Positions 27,866 through 36,912 are shown, numbered from the stretch's first letter. The stretch: DNA of 64,000 bases from Spirochaetia bacterium (GCA_022482625.1 JAKVOU010000001.1:2404784-2468783); one strand, 5' to 3'. Translations and numbers: made by a program. Notes: a model not told the origin generated them from the sequence alone.

Positions 27866-30150
27866 AAGGAAAGGGAAGAAGCATGGTCGGACAATCAAAA
27901 CCAATAAATGATGCTGTCCGGAAGGTGACAGGGCGCAAGAGCTACGTGGCTGACATGAAATTGCCGGGTCTGCTTTATGCGAAGCTGCTTCTCAGCCCTG
28001 TTGCCCACGCATATATCAAGTACATCGATACTTCCCAAGCTGAAGCCTTGCCGGGAGTAAGGGCTGTGGTGACCTATCGCAATGCCCCGTCGAAGACTTA
28101 TAACAGTGCAAAGCGTTTCATTGAACAGAAGGTCATTTGCAACGAACAGATATTTTCCCGTACGCTTCGTTTTGTCGGTGACAGGGTCGCTGCCGTGGCT
28201 GCCGATACTGAAGAAATAGCAACCGAGGCCATAAGGCTCATCAAGGTCGAATACAGTCCTCTGCCAATCATTACTTCAATTTCCCAGGCATTGGAACCTG
28301 ATGCATATCCCATCCATGAGGGAGGCAATCGTGCTGGAAAGATTTCCTTTGAAGCCGGCAAGGTAGACCAAGCCCTTTCTTCCTGTGACTATGTGCTGAG
28401 ACGGACTTATACGACTCCCGCCATACATCACTTGGCTTTGGAACCTCATGTTGTCATTGCTGATTGGCAACCTGATGATAGGTTGACGATCATCGCACCT
28501 TGCCAAAATACCTTTGCTTTCAGGCTTATCATAGCAGATCTGTTCGACCTCCCATATAGTAAGGTCAGGTTGAGTTCCCCTGCCATAGGGGGAGCCTTCG
28601 GGGGCAAGCTCGAAGTGTGTGTCGAACCTGTTGCGGCATTGCTGAGCAAGCTTGCAGGCCAACCTGTGAAACTTGAGCTTACACGCAGGGAAACCATCAT
28701 TGCAACACGGGTACGCCATGCTTCGGAAAACCATCTTTGTACAGGTTTTTCAAACGATGGCACCATCCAGGCTATTGACTGCCTGATGTATACCAATACA
28801 GGAGCTTATGCTTCGAGTGCCATGAATGTTGCCGGAGCACTTTCCCATAAACTCCTGTTGCCCTACACGGTACGCAATGTTCGGATTACCGTTATTCCTG
28901 TGTATACCAATACCATCATTGCGGGTGCTATGCGTGGCTATGGTTCTCCACAGCTGTTCTTTGGCTTGGAACGGCAGATCGAGGAGATAGCCCATATCCT
29001 TGGTGTTGACAATACGGAAATTCAACTGAAGAACATGGTTGATCCTGACAGTCTCAACAGCCTTTCAGGTGAACCAATCGGGAACCCCCGTCCGAAAGAC
29101 TGCCTTGTGAAAGCCATGGAACTGATGGACTATCAGGCAGTGAAGGAAGAAGAGCAAAAAAGCAAGGAGGAACCTGGACGATATGCGATAGGAGTCGGTG
29201 TTGCGCTGGGCGTTCATGGCAACAACTGTTTCGGCGTACACCGTGACAATACCACGCCGATGATCAGGATGAACGAAGATGGTTCCTGTACTTTGGTTAC
29301 AGGCGCCCATGACATGGGCAATGATGTCCTGGGAATGCAGATGCAGATCATATCGGATGTCATTGGGGTCTCGATGGATAAGATATCTGTTGTTGCTGCA
29401 GATACGGACACTTGCCTTTGGCATATCGGGGACTATTCCAGCCGTGGGGTCTTTGTCATAGGTTCTGCTGCGAAGAATACGGCTGAAAAACTTCGTAGGG
29501 AACTGCAGATAGAAGCTGGAAAACTGCTTGATACCGATCCTGAGATGATTGAACTGCATGATGACGCGGCTTGGGTCAAGGGGAATACAGGTTGTACGGT
29601 TTCATTGAGGGACGTCATGACCAATTGTCAGGCTGTCAGCGGTAGGGAACTGTGTGTGTATGAAACCTATGAAGCACCTCGGGGTGCTGCTTCCTATGGA
29701 GTGCATATGGCTAAGGTCAGCATTGACAGGGAAACAGGAAAGGTGAGCATTCTTTCCTATGTTGCCGTGCACGATGTGGGATTCATCATCAATCCCATGA
29801 TGTTGGAAGGCCAGCTTGAAGGTGGTATCCACATGGGTCTGGGCTATGGGCTGTCTGAGAAGATTACCTTTGATGAGCAGGGGAAACCTTCCCCGTTGGT
29901 GTTGAAAAGATACGGTGTGCTGAGGGCAACCGATATGCCTTCTCATTTGAAGGTAGGTTTTGTTGCGGATAAGGGCGGAGAACCCGGCGGTCCGTATGGG
30001 GCAAAGGCCATGGGTGAGTGTCCGGTCGTGCCTGTTGCCCCTGCTGTGGTCAATGCAATACGGAATGCTTTGGATATGGAAATAAATGATTTGCCTGCAG
30101 ATAAGGAAAAGATACTGCAGGTTTTGCATCAGCAAGCTGGAAGAGGGTAG
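27862..30150 (+). CDS. Xanthine dehydrogenase-type molybdenum hydroxylase, large subunit (second of three)
   Basis: 762 residues. Motifs: 'DAVRKVTGRKSYVADM' at the start, 'GGAFGGKLE' (about 245-253), 'GAMRGYGSPQ' (about 355), and the catalytic Glu in 'GGPYGAKAMGECP' near the C-terminus. The ATG at 27862 overlaps the FAD gene; an alternative ATG at 27883 has a stronger purine-rich site (GGAAAGGGAAG) and may be used. It is clearly divergent from the first large subunit, suggesting a different substrate position or substrate. Confidence 0.92.
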   Translation: MKGKGRSMVGQSKPINDAVRKVTGRKSYVADMKLPGLLYAKLLLSPVAHAYIKYIDTSQAEALPGVRAVVTYRNAPSKTYNSAKRFIEQKVICNEQIFSRTLRFVGDRVAAVAADTEEIATEAIRLIKVEYSPLPIITSISQALEPDAYPIHEGGNRAGKISFEAGKVDQALSSCDYVLRRTYTTPAIHHLALEPHVVIADWQPDDRLTIIAPCQNTFAFRLIIADLFDLPYSKVRLSSPAIGGAFGGKLEVCVEPVAALLSKLAGQPVKLELTRRETIIATRVRHASENHLCTGFSNDGTIQAIDCLMYTNTGAYASSAMNVAGALSHKLLLPYTVRNVRITVIPVYTNTIIAGAMRGYGSPQLFFGLERQIEEIAHILGVDNTEIQLKNMVDPDSLNSLSGEPIGNPRPKDCLVKAMELMDYQAVKEEEQKSKEEPGRYAIGVGVALGVHGNNCFGVHRDNTTPMIRMNEDGSCTLVTGAHDMGNDVLGMQMQIISDVIGVSMDKISVVAADTDTCLWHIGDYSSRGVFVIGSAAKNTAEKLRRELQIEAGKLLDTDPEMIELHDDAAWVKGNTGCTVSLRDVMTNCQAVSGRELCVYETYEAPRGAASYGVHMAKVSIDRETGKVSILSYVAVHDVGFIINPMMLEGQLEGGIHMGLGYGLSEKITFDEQGKPSPLVLKRYGVLRATDMPSHLKVGFVADKGGEPGGPYGAKAMGECPVVPVAPAVVNAIRNALDMEINDLPADKEKILQVLHQQAGRG

Positions 30151-30154
30151 AGTT

Positions 30155-30784
30155 ATGGTAAGAATATTGGGAATTTGCGGTAGTCCTCGTAGGAAATCTG
30201 CATATGTTGCTTTGCGTACAGCTCTTGAAGGTGCTGCGGCGTCAGGCGAAGAAGCAGAGACTTCTCTGGTTGAGCTTCGGGGCAGAGATATGCATCTATG
30301 CATCCACTGCAACAAGTGTCTGCGGGAAAAAGCAGACAGATGTGTCATTTTTGAAGATGACATGACTCCTTTATATGATGAATTCTATAATGCCGATGGT
30401 ATCATCATCGCTTCACCGGTTTATGAAATGAACATTACGGCACAGACGGCTTCGTTTATGCATCGTTTTCGTTCTGCGTGGATAAAAGGTGTACGGGAAC
30501 CGGAATTCTTTATCAGGAAAGTAGGGGCCGGCATTACGGTAGGCGGTACACGGAACGGCGGACAGGAAAGTGCCATGAATGCAATCAATAACTTTTTCCT
30601 TGCCCAGGGGATGACACTTTGCAGCGGAGGAAACGGCATGTATACCGGTGCAATGCTATGGAATCCTGGGGATGGCTCTACCGATATGGATGATCCTGTG
30701 GGTTTGGAAAATGCCAGGATATTGGGAAGGAATGTTGCAGTGATGGCCCGTATCATGAAAGAGGCAAGATTATGGAAGAGCTGA
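30155..30784 (+). CDS. Flavodoxin-like NAD(P)H-dependent FMN reductase / iron-sulfur flavoprotein-like
   Basis: 209 residues from ATG 30155 (GGAAGAGGGTAGAG upstream). The N-terminal 'RILGICGSPRRKS' is the FMN phosphate loop. A compact cysteine motif 'CIHCNKCLREKADRC' (about residues 48-62) resembles iron-sulfur flavoproteins, and 'IIIASPVYEMNITAQ' is the flavin-side loop. It is embedded between two molybdenum-enzyme modules and overlaps the next 2Fe-2S gene by 13 bp. It probably moves electrons from these hydroxylases or reduces a ring product; the direction of flow is unknown. Confidence 0.85.
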   Translation: MVRILGICGSPRRKSAYVALRTALEGAAASGEEAETSLVELRGRDMHLCIHCNKCLREKADRCVIFEDDMTPLYDEFYNADGIIIASPVYEMNITAQTASFMHRFRSAWIKGVREPEFFIRKVGAGITVGGTRNGGQESAMNAINNFFLAQGMTLCSGGNGMYTGAMLWNPGDGSTDMDDPVGLENARILGRNVAVMARIMKEARLWKS

Positions 30785-31242
30785 CGATTACCATAAACAG
30801 ACGGCAATACAGGCTGGCTATCGAGCATTCCTGGACATTGCTGTATCTCCTGCGCGAGGTGTTGAACCTGACAGGAACGAAATGTGGGTGCAGTACCAAT
30901 GATTGCGGTGCCTGCAAGGTCATCATTGACGGAGAAGCAATGAATTCATGTTGTATCCTTGCGAGGAATCTCAATGGCCATGAGGTGGAAACGATAGAAG
31001 GACTTGCAAGGGGAACGGAACTTCATCCGATTCAGAAAGCCTTCATTGAAGCAGGAGCCGTACAGTGCGGCTTCTGTACGCCAGGCATGATTATGTCGGC
31101 AAAGGCACTCCTGGACAAGAATCCTGATCCGGATGAAACGCAGATACGTAAGGCAATCGAGGGGAACCTCTGCCGATGTACCGGCTATGTGAAGATAGTC
31201 GAGGCCATACAGCTGGCAGCGAAATGGCTCAGGGAGGAGTAG
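30772..31242 (+). CDS. 2Fe-2S subunit of xanthine dehydrogenase-type enzyme (second of two)
   Basis: 156 residues. First cluster 'KCGCSTNDCGACKV' (about 39-52) has Asn-Asp where most relatives have Gly-Glu; all Cys ligands are kept. Second cluster 'CGFCTPG' and 'CRCTGY' are standard. It is followed 4 bp later by the third large subunit, its likely partner. No second FAD gene follows. Confidence 0.93.
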   Translation: MEELTITINRRQYRLAIEHSWTLLYLLREVLNLTGTKCGCSTNDCGACKVIIDGEAMNSCCILARNLNGHEVETIEGLARGTELHPIQKAFIEAGAVQCGFCTPGMIMSAKALLDKNPDPDETQIRKAIEGNLCRCTGYVKIVEAIQLAAKWLREE

Positions 31243-31246
31243 ATAT

Positions 31247-33508
31247 ATGGATCTGATTACCAATGGTGTATTGGGCGGAAAAATGCCGGTTATGGATGCA
31301 CGCCTGAAGGTAACAGGTCAGTTACGGTATGTAGACGACCTGCGTCTGCAGGGAATGTTATATGCGGCAGTACTTTTCAGTCCGGTAGCCCATGCCAGGA
31401 TTGTTTCGATAGATGCATCTGAAGCAGAACAACTTCCTGGGGTGCGGGCCGTGGTATGGTATAAGGATGCTCCTGAGGTACGTTACAACGGCAATGGAGA
31501 AGATTCTTCCATTTTGCCTTCGGAACGGGTATTTGATGATGTCGTACGCTATGTAGGGGACAAGGTAGCAGCAGTTGCTGCTGAGAGCCTTGATATTGCA
31601 CGCAAGGCAGTGAGATTGATACATGTTGACTACCAACCGCTTCCTGCTTATTTTGATCCGATCAGAGCAGTCCAGCCCGATGCCTATCCCATCCATGGCA
31701 CTTCAAACATCCTTGAAGAAGTAAAGCTTTCAGCTGGAAACCTGGATGAGGGGTTTGCACTGGCTGATCATATTTTCAAGGATGAGTATAAGGTCCCTGC
31801 TATCCATCATGCTGCCATGGAACCACATGGGTCTATTGCAAGCTATGATGCAGACGGGAAGCTGACAGTCTATACACCTTCCCAGGATGTGTTCGGGCAA
31901 CGGATGAATTTGGCAAAGATATTTTGCATGCCGATGAGCAAGGTACGGGTACTTAGCCCTGGCATGGGAGGCGGGTTCGGAGGAAAGATAGATCTTGTTA
32001 CGGAACCGATTACTTCTTTGCTAGCTATCAAGACCGGCTGTCCTGTAAAGCTTGTCTATACCAGAAGGGAGGATATCTCGTCTTCAACGACACGTCATGC
32101 AGAAACGATTTTCATAAAGACGGGAGTCAAGGACGACGGGACTATCACAGCCTGTGAATACACCGTCTATGCAGGTGCCGGGGCACAGTCCGGAGCTACG
32201 ATGAGTGTCATGTGGGCTGCAGGCGGAAAGTTCTTCAAGATCTACGCGATTCCCAATCTTTCCTACCATGCTGTTCCTGTGTACACCAACTGTTCTGTGG
32301 CAGGGGCAATGAGAGGATTCGGATCTCCTCAGCTTTTCTATGCCTTGAACAGTCATCTCAATCATATTTCCATGGCACTTGGCATCGATATGTGCCATCT
32401 CCAGCTGCGTAACCTTCATAACCCGAATACCAAGGACCGGCATGGTGAGCCTATTGGAAATTTCAGAGCAAAAGATTGTGTGAGGCGGGGTATGGAACTG
32501 TTCGGTTGGGATGCTGCCAAGCATGAGGAAGAAGTTTCGAGAAAAGCCTGTGGACGATATCTAGTCGGGGTGGGTATGGCTGTTGCACCTCATGGAAGTA
32601 GCCTATACGGCATCATGCCGGATACCTGCGGCGTCATGTTGAAAATGAACGAAGACGGTTCCCTGACTATGTTTACCGGGGTCAGTGAAATGGGTAATGG
32701 ATCAAATACCATACAGATGTTGCTTGTCTCGGAGGTGTTGGGTATTTCCAGCGAAAAAATCGCTTGCGTGAAGACAGATACTGAGACTACCCTGTTTGAT
32801 GTAGGGGCATATGCCAGCCGGGGTACCTATGTCGGAGGCGGTGCCGCAGTACAGGCAGCGAAGGCGATGAAGAAAAAGATCCTTCGGGAAGCTTCCTTGC
32901 TGTTGTCTGCTGATCCGAAGCAGTTGGTCCCTTCCAAGAACTGTGTATGGGTCGCAGGTTCAGAGCGCCATGTTACAATGAAACAGGTGGCAGAGAAGGC
33001 ACATGAAATGGAACGGGACCTTGTCGTGGCAGAAGTATTCGGAACCAAGGCTGCGCCTATTTCTGCAGGTGCACATTTCGTCAAGGTGCAGGTTGACCGT
33101 GAAACCGGAGAGGTCAAGGTACTGCAGTATGTTGCCGTACATGATGTCGGTAAGCCACTCAATACCATGAGCCTGGAAGGACAGGTCGCAGGCGGTATCC
33201 AGATGGGACTTGGCTATGCACTTTCTGAAGGTCTTGAATTGGATGGACATGGAAGGGTCAGGAATACAAGGTTGAGAGATTGCCACCTTTTTACGTCAAC
33301 CCAGATGCCTAAGATTGTCATTGAGTTCCTTGACAGCTATGAGCCTACGGGGCCATTCGGTGCCAAGAGTGTCGGTGAATGCGCTACGGTACCGGCCGCA
33401 GGAGCTGTGGCGAATGCCGTCAGCAATGCTGTCGGTTATTGTTTCAACCAGCTGCCGATAAAAAAAGAATGTATCCTGGCACATTTGCAGAAAAAAGAAA
33501 GCTTATGA
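31247..33508 (+). CDS. Xanthine dehydrogenase-type molybdenum hydroxylase, large subunit (third of three)
   Basis: 753 residues. Motifs: 'DARLKVTGQLRYVDDL' at the start, 'GGGFGGKID' (about 243-251), 'GAMRGFGSPQ' (about 352) and 'GPFGAKSVGECAT' with the catalytic Glu. It is more like the second large subunit (27862) than the first. It ends the long operon, and its stop codon region overlaps the convergent HutC-type gene by 6 bp, leaving no room for a terminator between them. Confidence 0.93.
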   Translation: MDLITNGVLGGKMPVMDARLKVTGQLRYVDDLRLQGMLYAAVLFSPVAHARIVSIDASEAEQLPGVRAVVWYKDAPEVRYNGNGEDSSILPSERVFDDVVRYVGDKVAAVAAESLDIARKAVRLIHVDYQPLPAYFDPIRAVQPDAYPIHGTSNILEEVKLSAGNLDEGFALADHIFKDEYKVPAIHHAAMEPHGSIASYDADGKLTVYTPSQDVFGQRMNLAKIFCMPMSKVRVLSPGMGGGFGGKIDLVTEPITSLLAIKTGCPVKLVYTRREDISSSTTRHAETIFIKTGVKDDGTITACEYTVYAGAGAQSGATMSVMWAAGGKFFKIYAIPNLSYHAVPVYTNCSVAGAMRGFGSPQLFYALNSHLNHISMALGIDMCHLQLRNLHNPNTKDRHGEPIGNFRAKDCVRRGMELFGWDAAKHEEEVSRKACGRYLVGVGMAVAPHGSSLYGIMPDTCGVMLKMNEDGSLTMFTGVSEMGNGSNTIQMLLVSEVLGISSEKIACVKTDTETTLFDVGAYASRGTYVGGGAAVQAAKAMKKKILREASLLLSADPKQLVPSKNCVWVAGSERHVTMKQVAEKAHEMERDLVVAEVFGTKAAPISAGAHFVKVQVDRETGEVKVLQYVAVHDVGKPLNTMSLEGQVAGGIQMGLGYALSEGLELDGHGRVRNTRLRDCHLFTSTQMPKIVIEFLDSYEPTGPFGAKSVGECATVPAAGAVANAVSNAVGYCFNQLPIKKECILAHLQKKESL

Positions 33509-34222
33509 AAAATGCAGGAGCATTGACAGATCCATGATGGTCGGATTGAAATAGACTTTGATAAAACCCATACATTGGTCCAGGATATTGTAATAAGCTT
33601 CCTGCCATTCAAGCAAAGGGGTATCTTCCGGAAGGCCGAACAATGAGGTGACTTCTTTGCTGCAGGTGGCTTTTTGCCATGAAATGACATACTGGCTTTT
33701 CATGGTGCAGTGTTTCTTGAAGAAATCACCGATATTACGCTGGTATATTCCTGCCTTTGGATAGCTGACAAGATAAGCCTTGTCAATCCAGACTGTCGTA
33801 TGGATGGCAAGGTGGTTATCAGCAAGGAACTCTTGGTCAAACATGATATAGGCAGTGTTCAGGGCATTTGGAATCCGCTGTTCCATTTCCTCATTTCCCA
33901 TGGTATCTACCCATTTCGACCGTGTTGTCTTTACTGTATGTCCACTTTGTTCCAACAGCAACCTGAAGTTTGAGTTTACATCGAATCTCATAGGAAGGGC
34001 GGCGACAGTAGGATGTCCATAGTTACCTTTCCCATGCCATTGGGAAATAAGTCCTTCACGGTATAATTCAGCCAGTGCTTTTCTCACTGTGCCCCTGCTT
34101 ATGCCGAGCTTTTTGGTCAATGTCGGTTCTGATTCAAGTTTATTGTTACCCGGAGCCAATGTCCTGATGGTTTTTTCAAGGTACTTTTTTGTCCGGACAT
34201 GCAATGGTGCTGCTGTTTTCAC
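33503..34222 (-). CDS. GntR-family transcriptional regulator, HutC/UTRA type
   Basis: 239 residues. A winged helix (about 8-75: 'LTKKLGISRGTVRKALAEL', 'GLISQWHGKGNYG') is followed by a UTRA ligand-binding domain. The start is GTG at 34222, with no ribosome site; the expected start point lies within a few bases, so the message is probably leaderless. A long palindrome sits over the -35 region, consistent with autorepression. It lies between the two catabolic gene blocks and is the best local candidate for their regulator. Confidence 0.88.
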   Translation of the reverse strand: MKTAAPLHVRTKKYLEKTIRTLAPGNNKLESEPTLTKKLGISRGTVRKALAELYREGLISQWHGKGNYGHPTVAALPMRFDVNSNFRLLLEQSGHTVKTTRSKWVDTMGNEEMEQRIPNALNTAYIMFDQEFLADNHLAIHTTVWIDKAYLVSYPKAGIYQRNIGDFFKKHCTMKSQYVISWQKATCSKEVTSLFGLPEDTPLLEWQEAYYNILDQCMGFIKVYFNPTIMDLSMLLHFS

Positions 34223-34238
34223 ATGTGAACTATATAAT

Positions 34239-34274
34239 GAAATTGATCGGTAATCAACATTACCGATTCAATTT
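34239..34274. promoter_or_regulatory. Palindromic operator overlapping the HutC-type gene promoter
   Basis: Core ATCGGTAAT-N4-ATTACCGAT (34246-34267, perfect) extends outward as GAAATTG/CAATTTC with one bulged base. On the minus strand a promoter TTGATT, 17-bp spacer, TATAGT overlaps it. A second 12-bp palindrome, TTCACATGTGAA (34218-34229), covers the GTG start codon. Confidence 0.6.
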
Positions 34275-34509
34275 CATGAATTTCTCTTTCCAACGAGTTC
34301 CCTTTGCATAGCTTTGTACGGAACGCCTGATTCTGTCTATATGCAGCAAGGGGAGAGGCTGACGGCAAGATGGCAGCAAGGCAGATTTGCTATGGTCTGT
34401 AAATTACCTATCATGCTATGCCAGGAAGAAGAATCCTGAGGACATAGCTTGACATAATATGATTATATGTCATCGCCTTGCTGCTGACCGAAATTGAACT
34501 AGAGGGCTA
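34275..34509. other. Intergenic region with nested long-range inverted repeats
   Basis: No gene is seen. GCAGCAAGGC (34373-34382) pairs with GCCTTGCTGC (34475-34484). Inside that span lies TGACATA-N9-TATGTCA (34450-34472). No T-tract follows either stem. This could be a structured 3' end for the YgeY-like gene or a regulator site; the sequence does not decide. Confidence 0.4.
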
Positions 34510-35709
34510 TTACTCTGCCGTCAATGCTTCCATGATGATACCATAGAATCCCTTGCAGGCCATGATCAATTGATCTATTTCAATGTATTCATCCCTGACA
34601 TGAGCCAGACTTTCCAGGGAAGGGCCAAATCCTATCGTCGGGATCTTTGCTTCTCCGCAGAAGTGGCTGCCGTTGGTGCAGAAGGCAAAATGTGAGAGGG
34701 GTGCCTTGATACCTACTTTGTCCAAGCCTGTACGTACTTTTGTTACCAGAGGTGTGTCAGCCTTTGTTTCCCAGGCGGGAAAAAACCTTTTTGCGCTGAT
34801 TGTTGCTCCGGTCCAGCAGATTCCGCTACCTTGTGAAAGATAGGTTTTTGCCTTTATGGTCGGATCTTTCTGCTTGACTGTTGCAATTGCTTCTTGTATC
34901 GGTTTGAGTATGCTTTCTTCGGTTTCTCCTACCAATGTACGTCTGTCAAAGGTTGCCTTGCAGGCCGCAGGAACTACCGAAGAACCTGGATATGGGCTTG
35001 AGATGATATCGGTCAGTTCCAGGATGCCTTTGCCGAGCAAGGGATGTTCAGGCGGAACGATATTTCTTATTGCCTCAATGATAGGCCACATTGCATAGAC
35101 TGCATTGATACCTTTTTCAGGATTGGATGAATGGCAGGAAACACCCTCGGTTTCTACGATGATTTCTGCACGGCCTCGTTGCCCGATCTTGACTGTACCG
35201 GTCGTAGCTTCACCTACGATGACGATATCCGGTCTGACATTTTCCGTTACGGTCCTTGATGAAATGCCTTCAAAACATTCTTCATGGACCGTACCTGAGA
35301 CATAGATTCTTCCTTTGAACTTGCGGTTTGTATCTGTCGCGAACATAGCAGCTGCAGAAAGCATGGCAGCGACGCTGCCTTTCATATCGGATGTACCTCG
35401 ACCGAAAATCTTTCCGTTTTCAATCTCGGCTGCAAAAGGATCATGCTGCCATTTGTCTGCATCCAATACTTGTACCGTATCGATGTGCCCGTCAAGCAGG
35501 ATCGTTTTGCCGGGGTACTTTCCGATAAAACACCCTACGATACTACCGTTCTTATCAATGCTGACTTCATCGAAACCATATTCCTTCATAGCGGATTCGA
35601 TTCGCTGGGCTACCTGTTGTTCCTGTCCTGAATAGCTTGGTATACGAATAAGGTCCCTGCAAAGTTCCACAAGCTGTGTGTTCCTGTCTTCTGTTGTCTG
35701 TTTCAACAT
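34510..35709 (-). CDS. M20-family metallo-hydrolase, YgeY-like
   Basis: 399 residues from ATG 35709, preceded by GAGGTAAGGA; an upstream open extension to 35775 has no site. Metal-binding motifs: 'LLDGHIDTVQV' (about 75-85), 'GRGTSDMKGSVAAMLSAA' (about 108-125), 'GTVHEECFEG' with the catalytic Glu. It resembles the YgeY group, which in enterobacteria and clostridia lies beside molybdenum hydroxylase and SsnA genes in purine/ureide degradation loci. It probably hydrolyses an amide or ureide intermediate. Divergent from the PreA-like gene with a perfect palindrome between them. Confidence 0.85.
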   Translation of the reverse strand: MLKQTTEDRNTQLVELCRDLIRIPSYSGQEQQVAQRIESAMKEYGFDEVSIDKNGSIVGCFIGKYPGKTILLDGHIDTVQVLDADKWQHDPFAAEIENGKIFGRGTSDMKGSVAAMLSAAAMFATDTNRKFKGRIYVSGTVHEECFEGISSRTVTENVRPDIVIVGEATTGTVKIGQRGRAEIIVETEGVSCHSSNPEKGINAVYAMWPIIEAIRNIVPPEHPLLGKGILELTDIISSPYPGSSVVPAACKATFDRRTLVGETEESILKPIQEAIATVKQKDPTIKAKTYLSQGSGICWTGATISAKRFFPAWETKADTPLVTKVRTGLDKVGIKAPLSHFAFCTNGSHFCGEAKIPTIGFGPSLESLAHVRDEYIEIDQLIMACKGFYGIIMEALTAE

Positions 35710-35760
35710 TATCCTTACCTCTTGCATATATGAAAATTGTTTCCTATACTTGGCATATAT

Positions 35761-35778
35761 ATCTTGTATATACAAGAT
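35761..35778. promoter_or_regulatory. Perfect 18-bp palindrome in the YgeY-like/PreA-like divergent promoter region
   Basis: ATCTTGTATATACAAGAT. Its TTGTATATACAA core resembles operators known for GntR/HutC-family repressors (GT-N-TA-N-AC type). It lies in the 105-bp gap between two divergent start codons and could control both. The nearest HutC-type gene is 1.5 kb away. Confidence 0.7.
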
Positions 35779-35814
35779 TCGACTGCAATTGTACAGACTT
35801 TACAGGAAAAAACT

Positions 35815-36912
35815 ATGGAAACACAGATGGCAACCGGTATGGAGACGACATTTCTTGGTATTCGGATGCAAAGTCCCTTCATCATAGGTTCAGGTCCTGC
35901 CAGCTATGATGCCGAAGCGATGATGACACTCCATGGAGAAGGAGCCGGTGCCGTGGTTACCAAGACCATGAGGTTTGCTCCTGCTCACAATCCTGTCCGG
36001 CATATTGCCAAGACTGGTACATCTGATTCCTTGATAAACTGTGAATTGTGGAGTGACCTGCCATATACCAGGCTGGTTGAGGAAGAAATACCCCGTGCCG
36101 TACAAGCCGGAGTCAATGTGATTGCCAGCATCGGGCATACACCTGCAGAAGCCAATCAATTGGTTCCTTTGGCAACAAAAGCCGGAGCCTGTGCGATTGA
36201 ATTGGTTTCCTATGAGGAGGAAACCATGCTGGAAATGGTCAGACAAGCCAAGGATCTGACGGATTTGCCGATCATTGCAAAACTCAGCCCCAATTGGCCT
36301 GGATATCTGAAACTTATTCCTCCTCTGGAGGAGGCCGGGATAGCCGCCATTACAGCAATGGATTCCGTTGGGCCTGTACTCCGCATAGATATCCATACAG
36401 GCAGACCGTTGGTAGAAGGAAAGCAGGGCCGTGGATGGCTTTCGGGAGCAGCAATAAAACCGATCATCCTGAACCATGTGGCACTTCTGGCCCAGCAGAC
36501 TGACCTTCCTATCATCGGGCTTGGCGGCGTATGTACGGCTGAAGATGCCGTTGAAATGAGCATGGCAGGAGCACAGGCCATAGGCATCTGCTCGGTTGTT
36601 CTCATCAAGGGGCATAGATATATTGCGCAGTTGATAAAAGAAACAAATGCTCTGGTACATTCCCTGGGATATGAAAATCTTCGTCAGACTTGCAATGTCT
36701 TCAATTTCAACCTGGCAAAGGAAGTCCCTTCCTATCATTTCAGCTTTGATGCTGTGGCATGTGTCGGTTGCAGACGTTGTGATGTCGTCTGTCCTTACCA
36801 GGCCCAGCAGACTGGCAGAAAACATAGCCTGGCGATAGACGAAAGCCGATGTAGGAACTGTGGCCTGTGTGCATCGGTCTGCCCAAAGGGTGCCCTGGCG
36901 TTTTCTCTCTGA
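35815..36912 (+). CDS. Dihydroorotate dehydrogenase-like (PreA-like) protein with two 4Fe-4S clusters
   Basis: 365 residues from ATG 35815 (AGGAAA upstream). A TIM-barrel flavoprotein domain (about 1-300: 'TFLGIRMQSPFIIGSG', 'IIAKLSPNWPGY', 'LSGAAIKPIILNHV', 'IIGLGGVCTAEDAVEM') is followed by a ferredoxin domain with 'CVGCRRCDVVCP' and 'CRNCGLCASVCP'. This resembles PreA of dihydropyrimidine dehydrogenase. The usual N-x-x-C-P active-site loop after the central strand is replaced by 'ELVSYEEETML', so the catalytic Cys is absent. No PreT partner is present. It may act on another substrate or serve as an electron-transfer flavoprotein. Confidence 0.82.
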   Translation: METQMATGMETTFLGIRMQSPFIIGSGPASYDAEAMMTLHGEGAGAVVTKTMRFAPAHNPVRHIAKTGTSDSLINCELWSDLPYTRLVEEEIPRAVQAGVNVIASIGHTPAEANQLVPLATKAGACAIELVSYEEETMLEMVRQAKDLTDLPIIAKLSPNWPGYLKLIPPLEEAGIAAITAMDSVGPVLRIDIHTGRPLVEGKQGRGWLSGAAIKPIILNHVALLAQQTDLPIIGLGGVCTAEDAVEMSMAGAQAIGICSVVLIKGHRYIAQLIKETNALVHSLGYENLRQTCNVFNFNLAKEVPSYHFSFDAVACVGCRRCDVVCPYQAQQTGRKHSLAIDESRCRNCGLCASVCPKGALAFSL

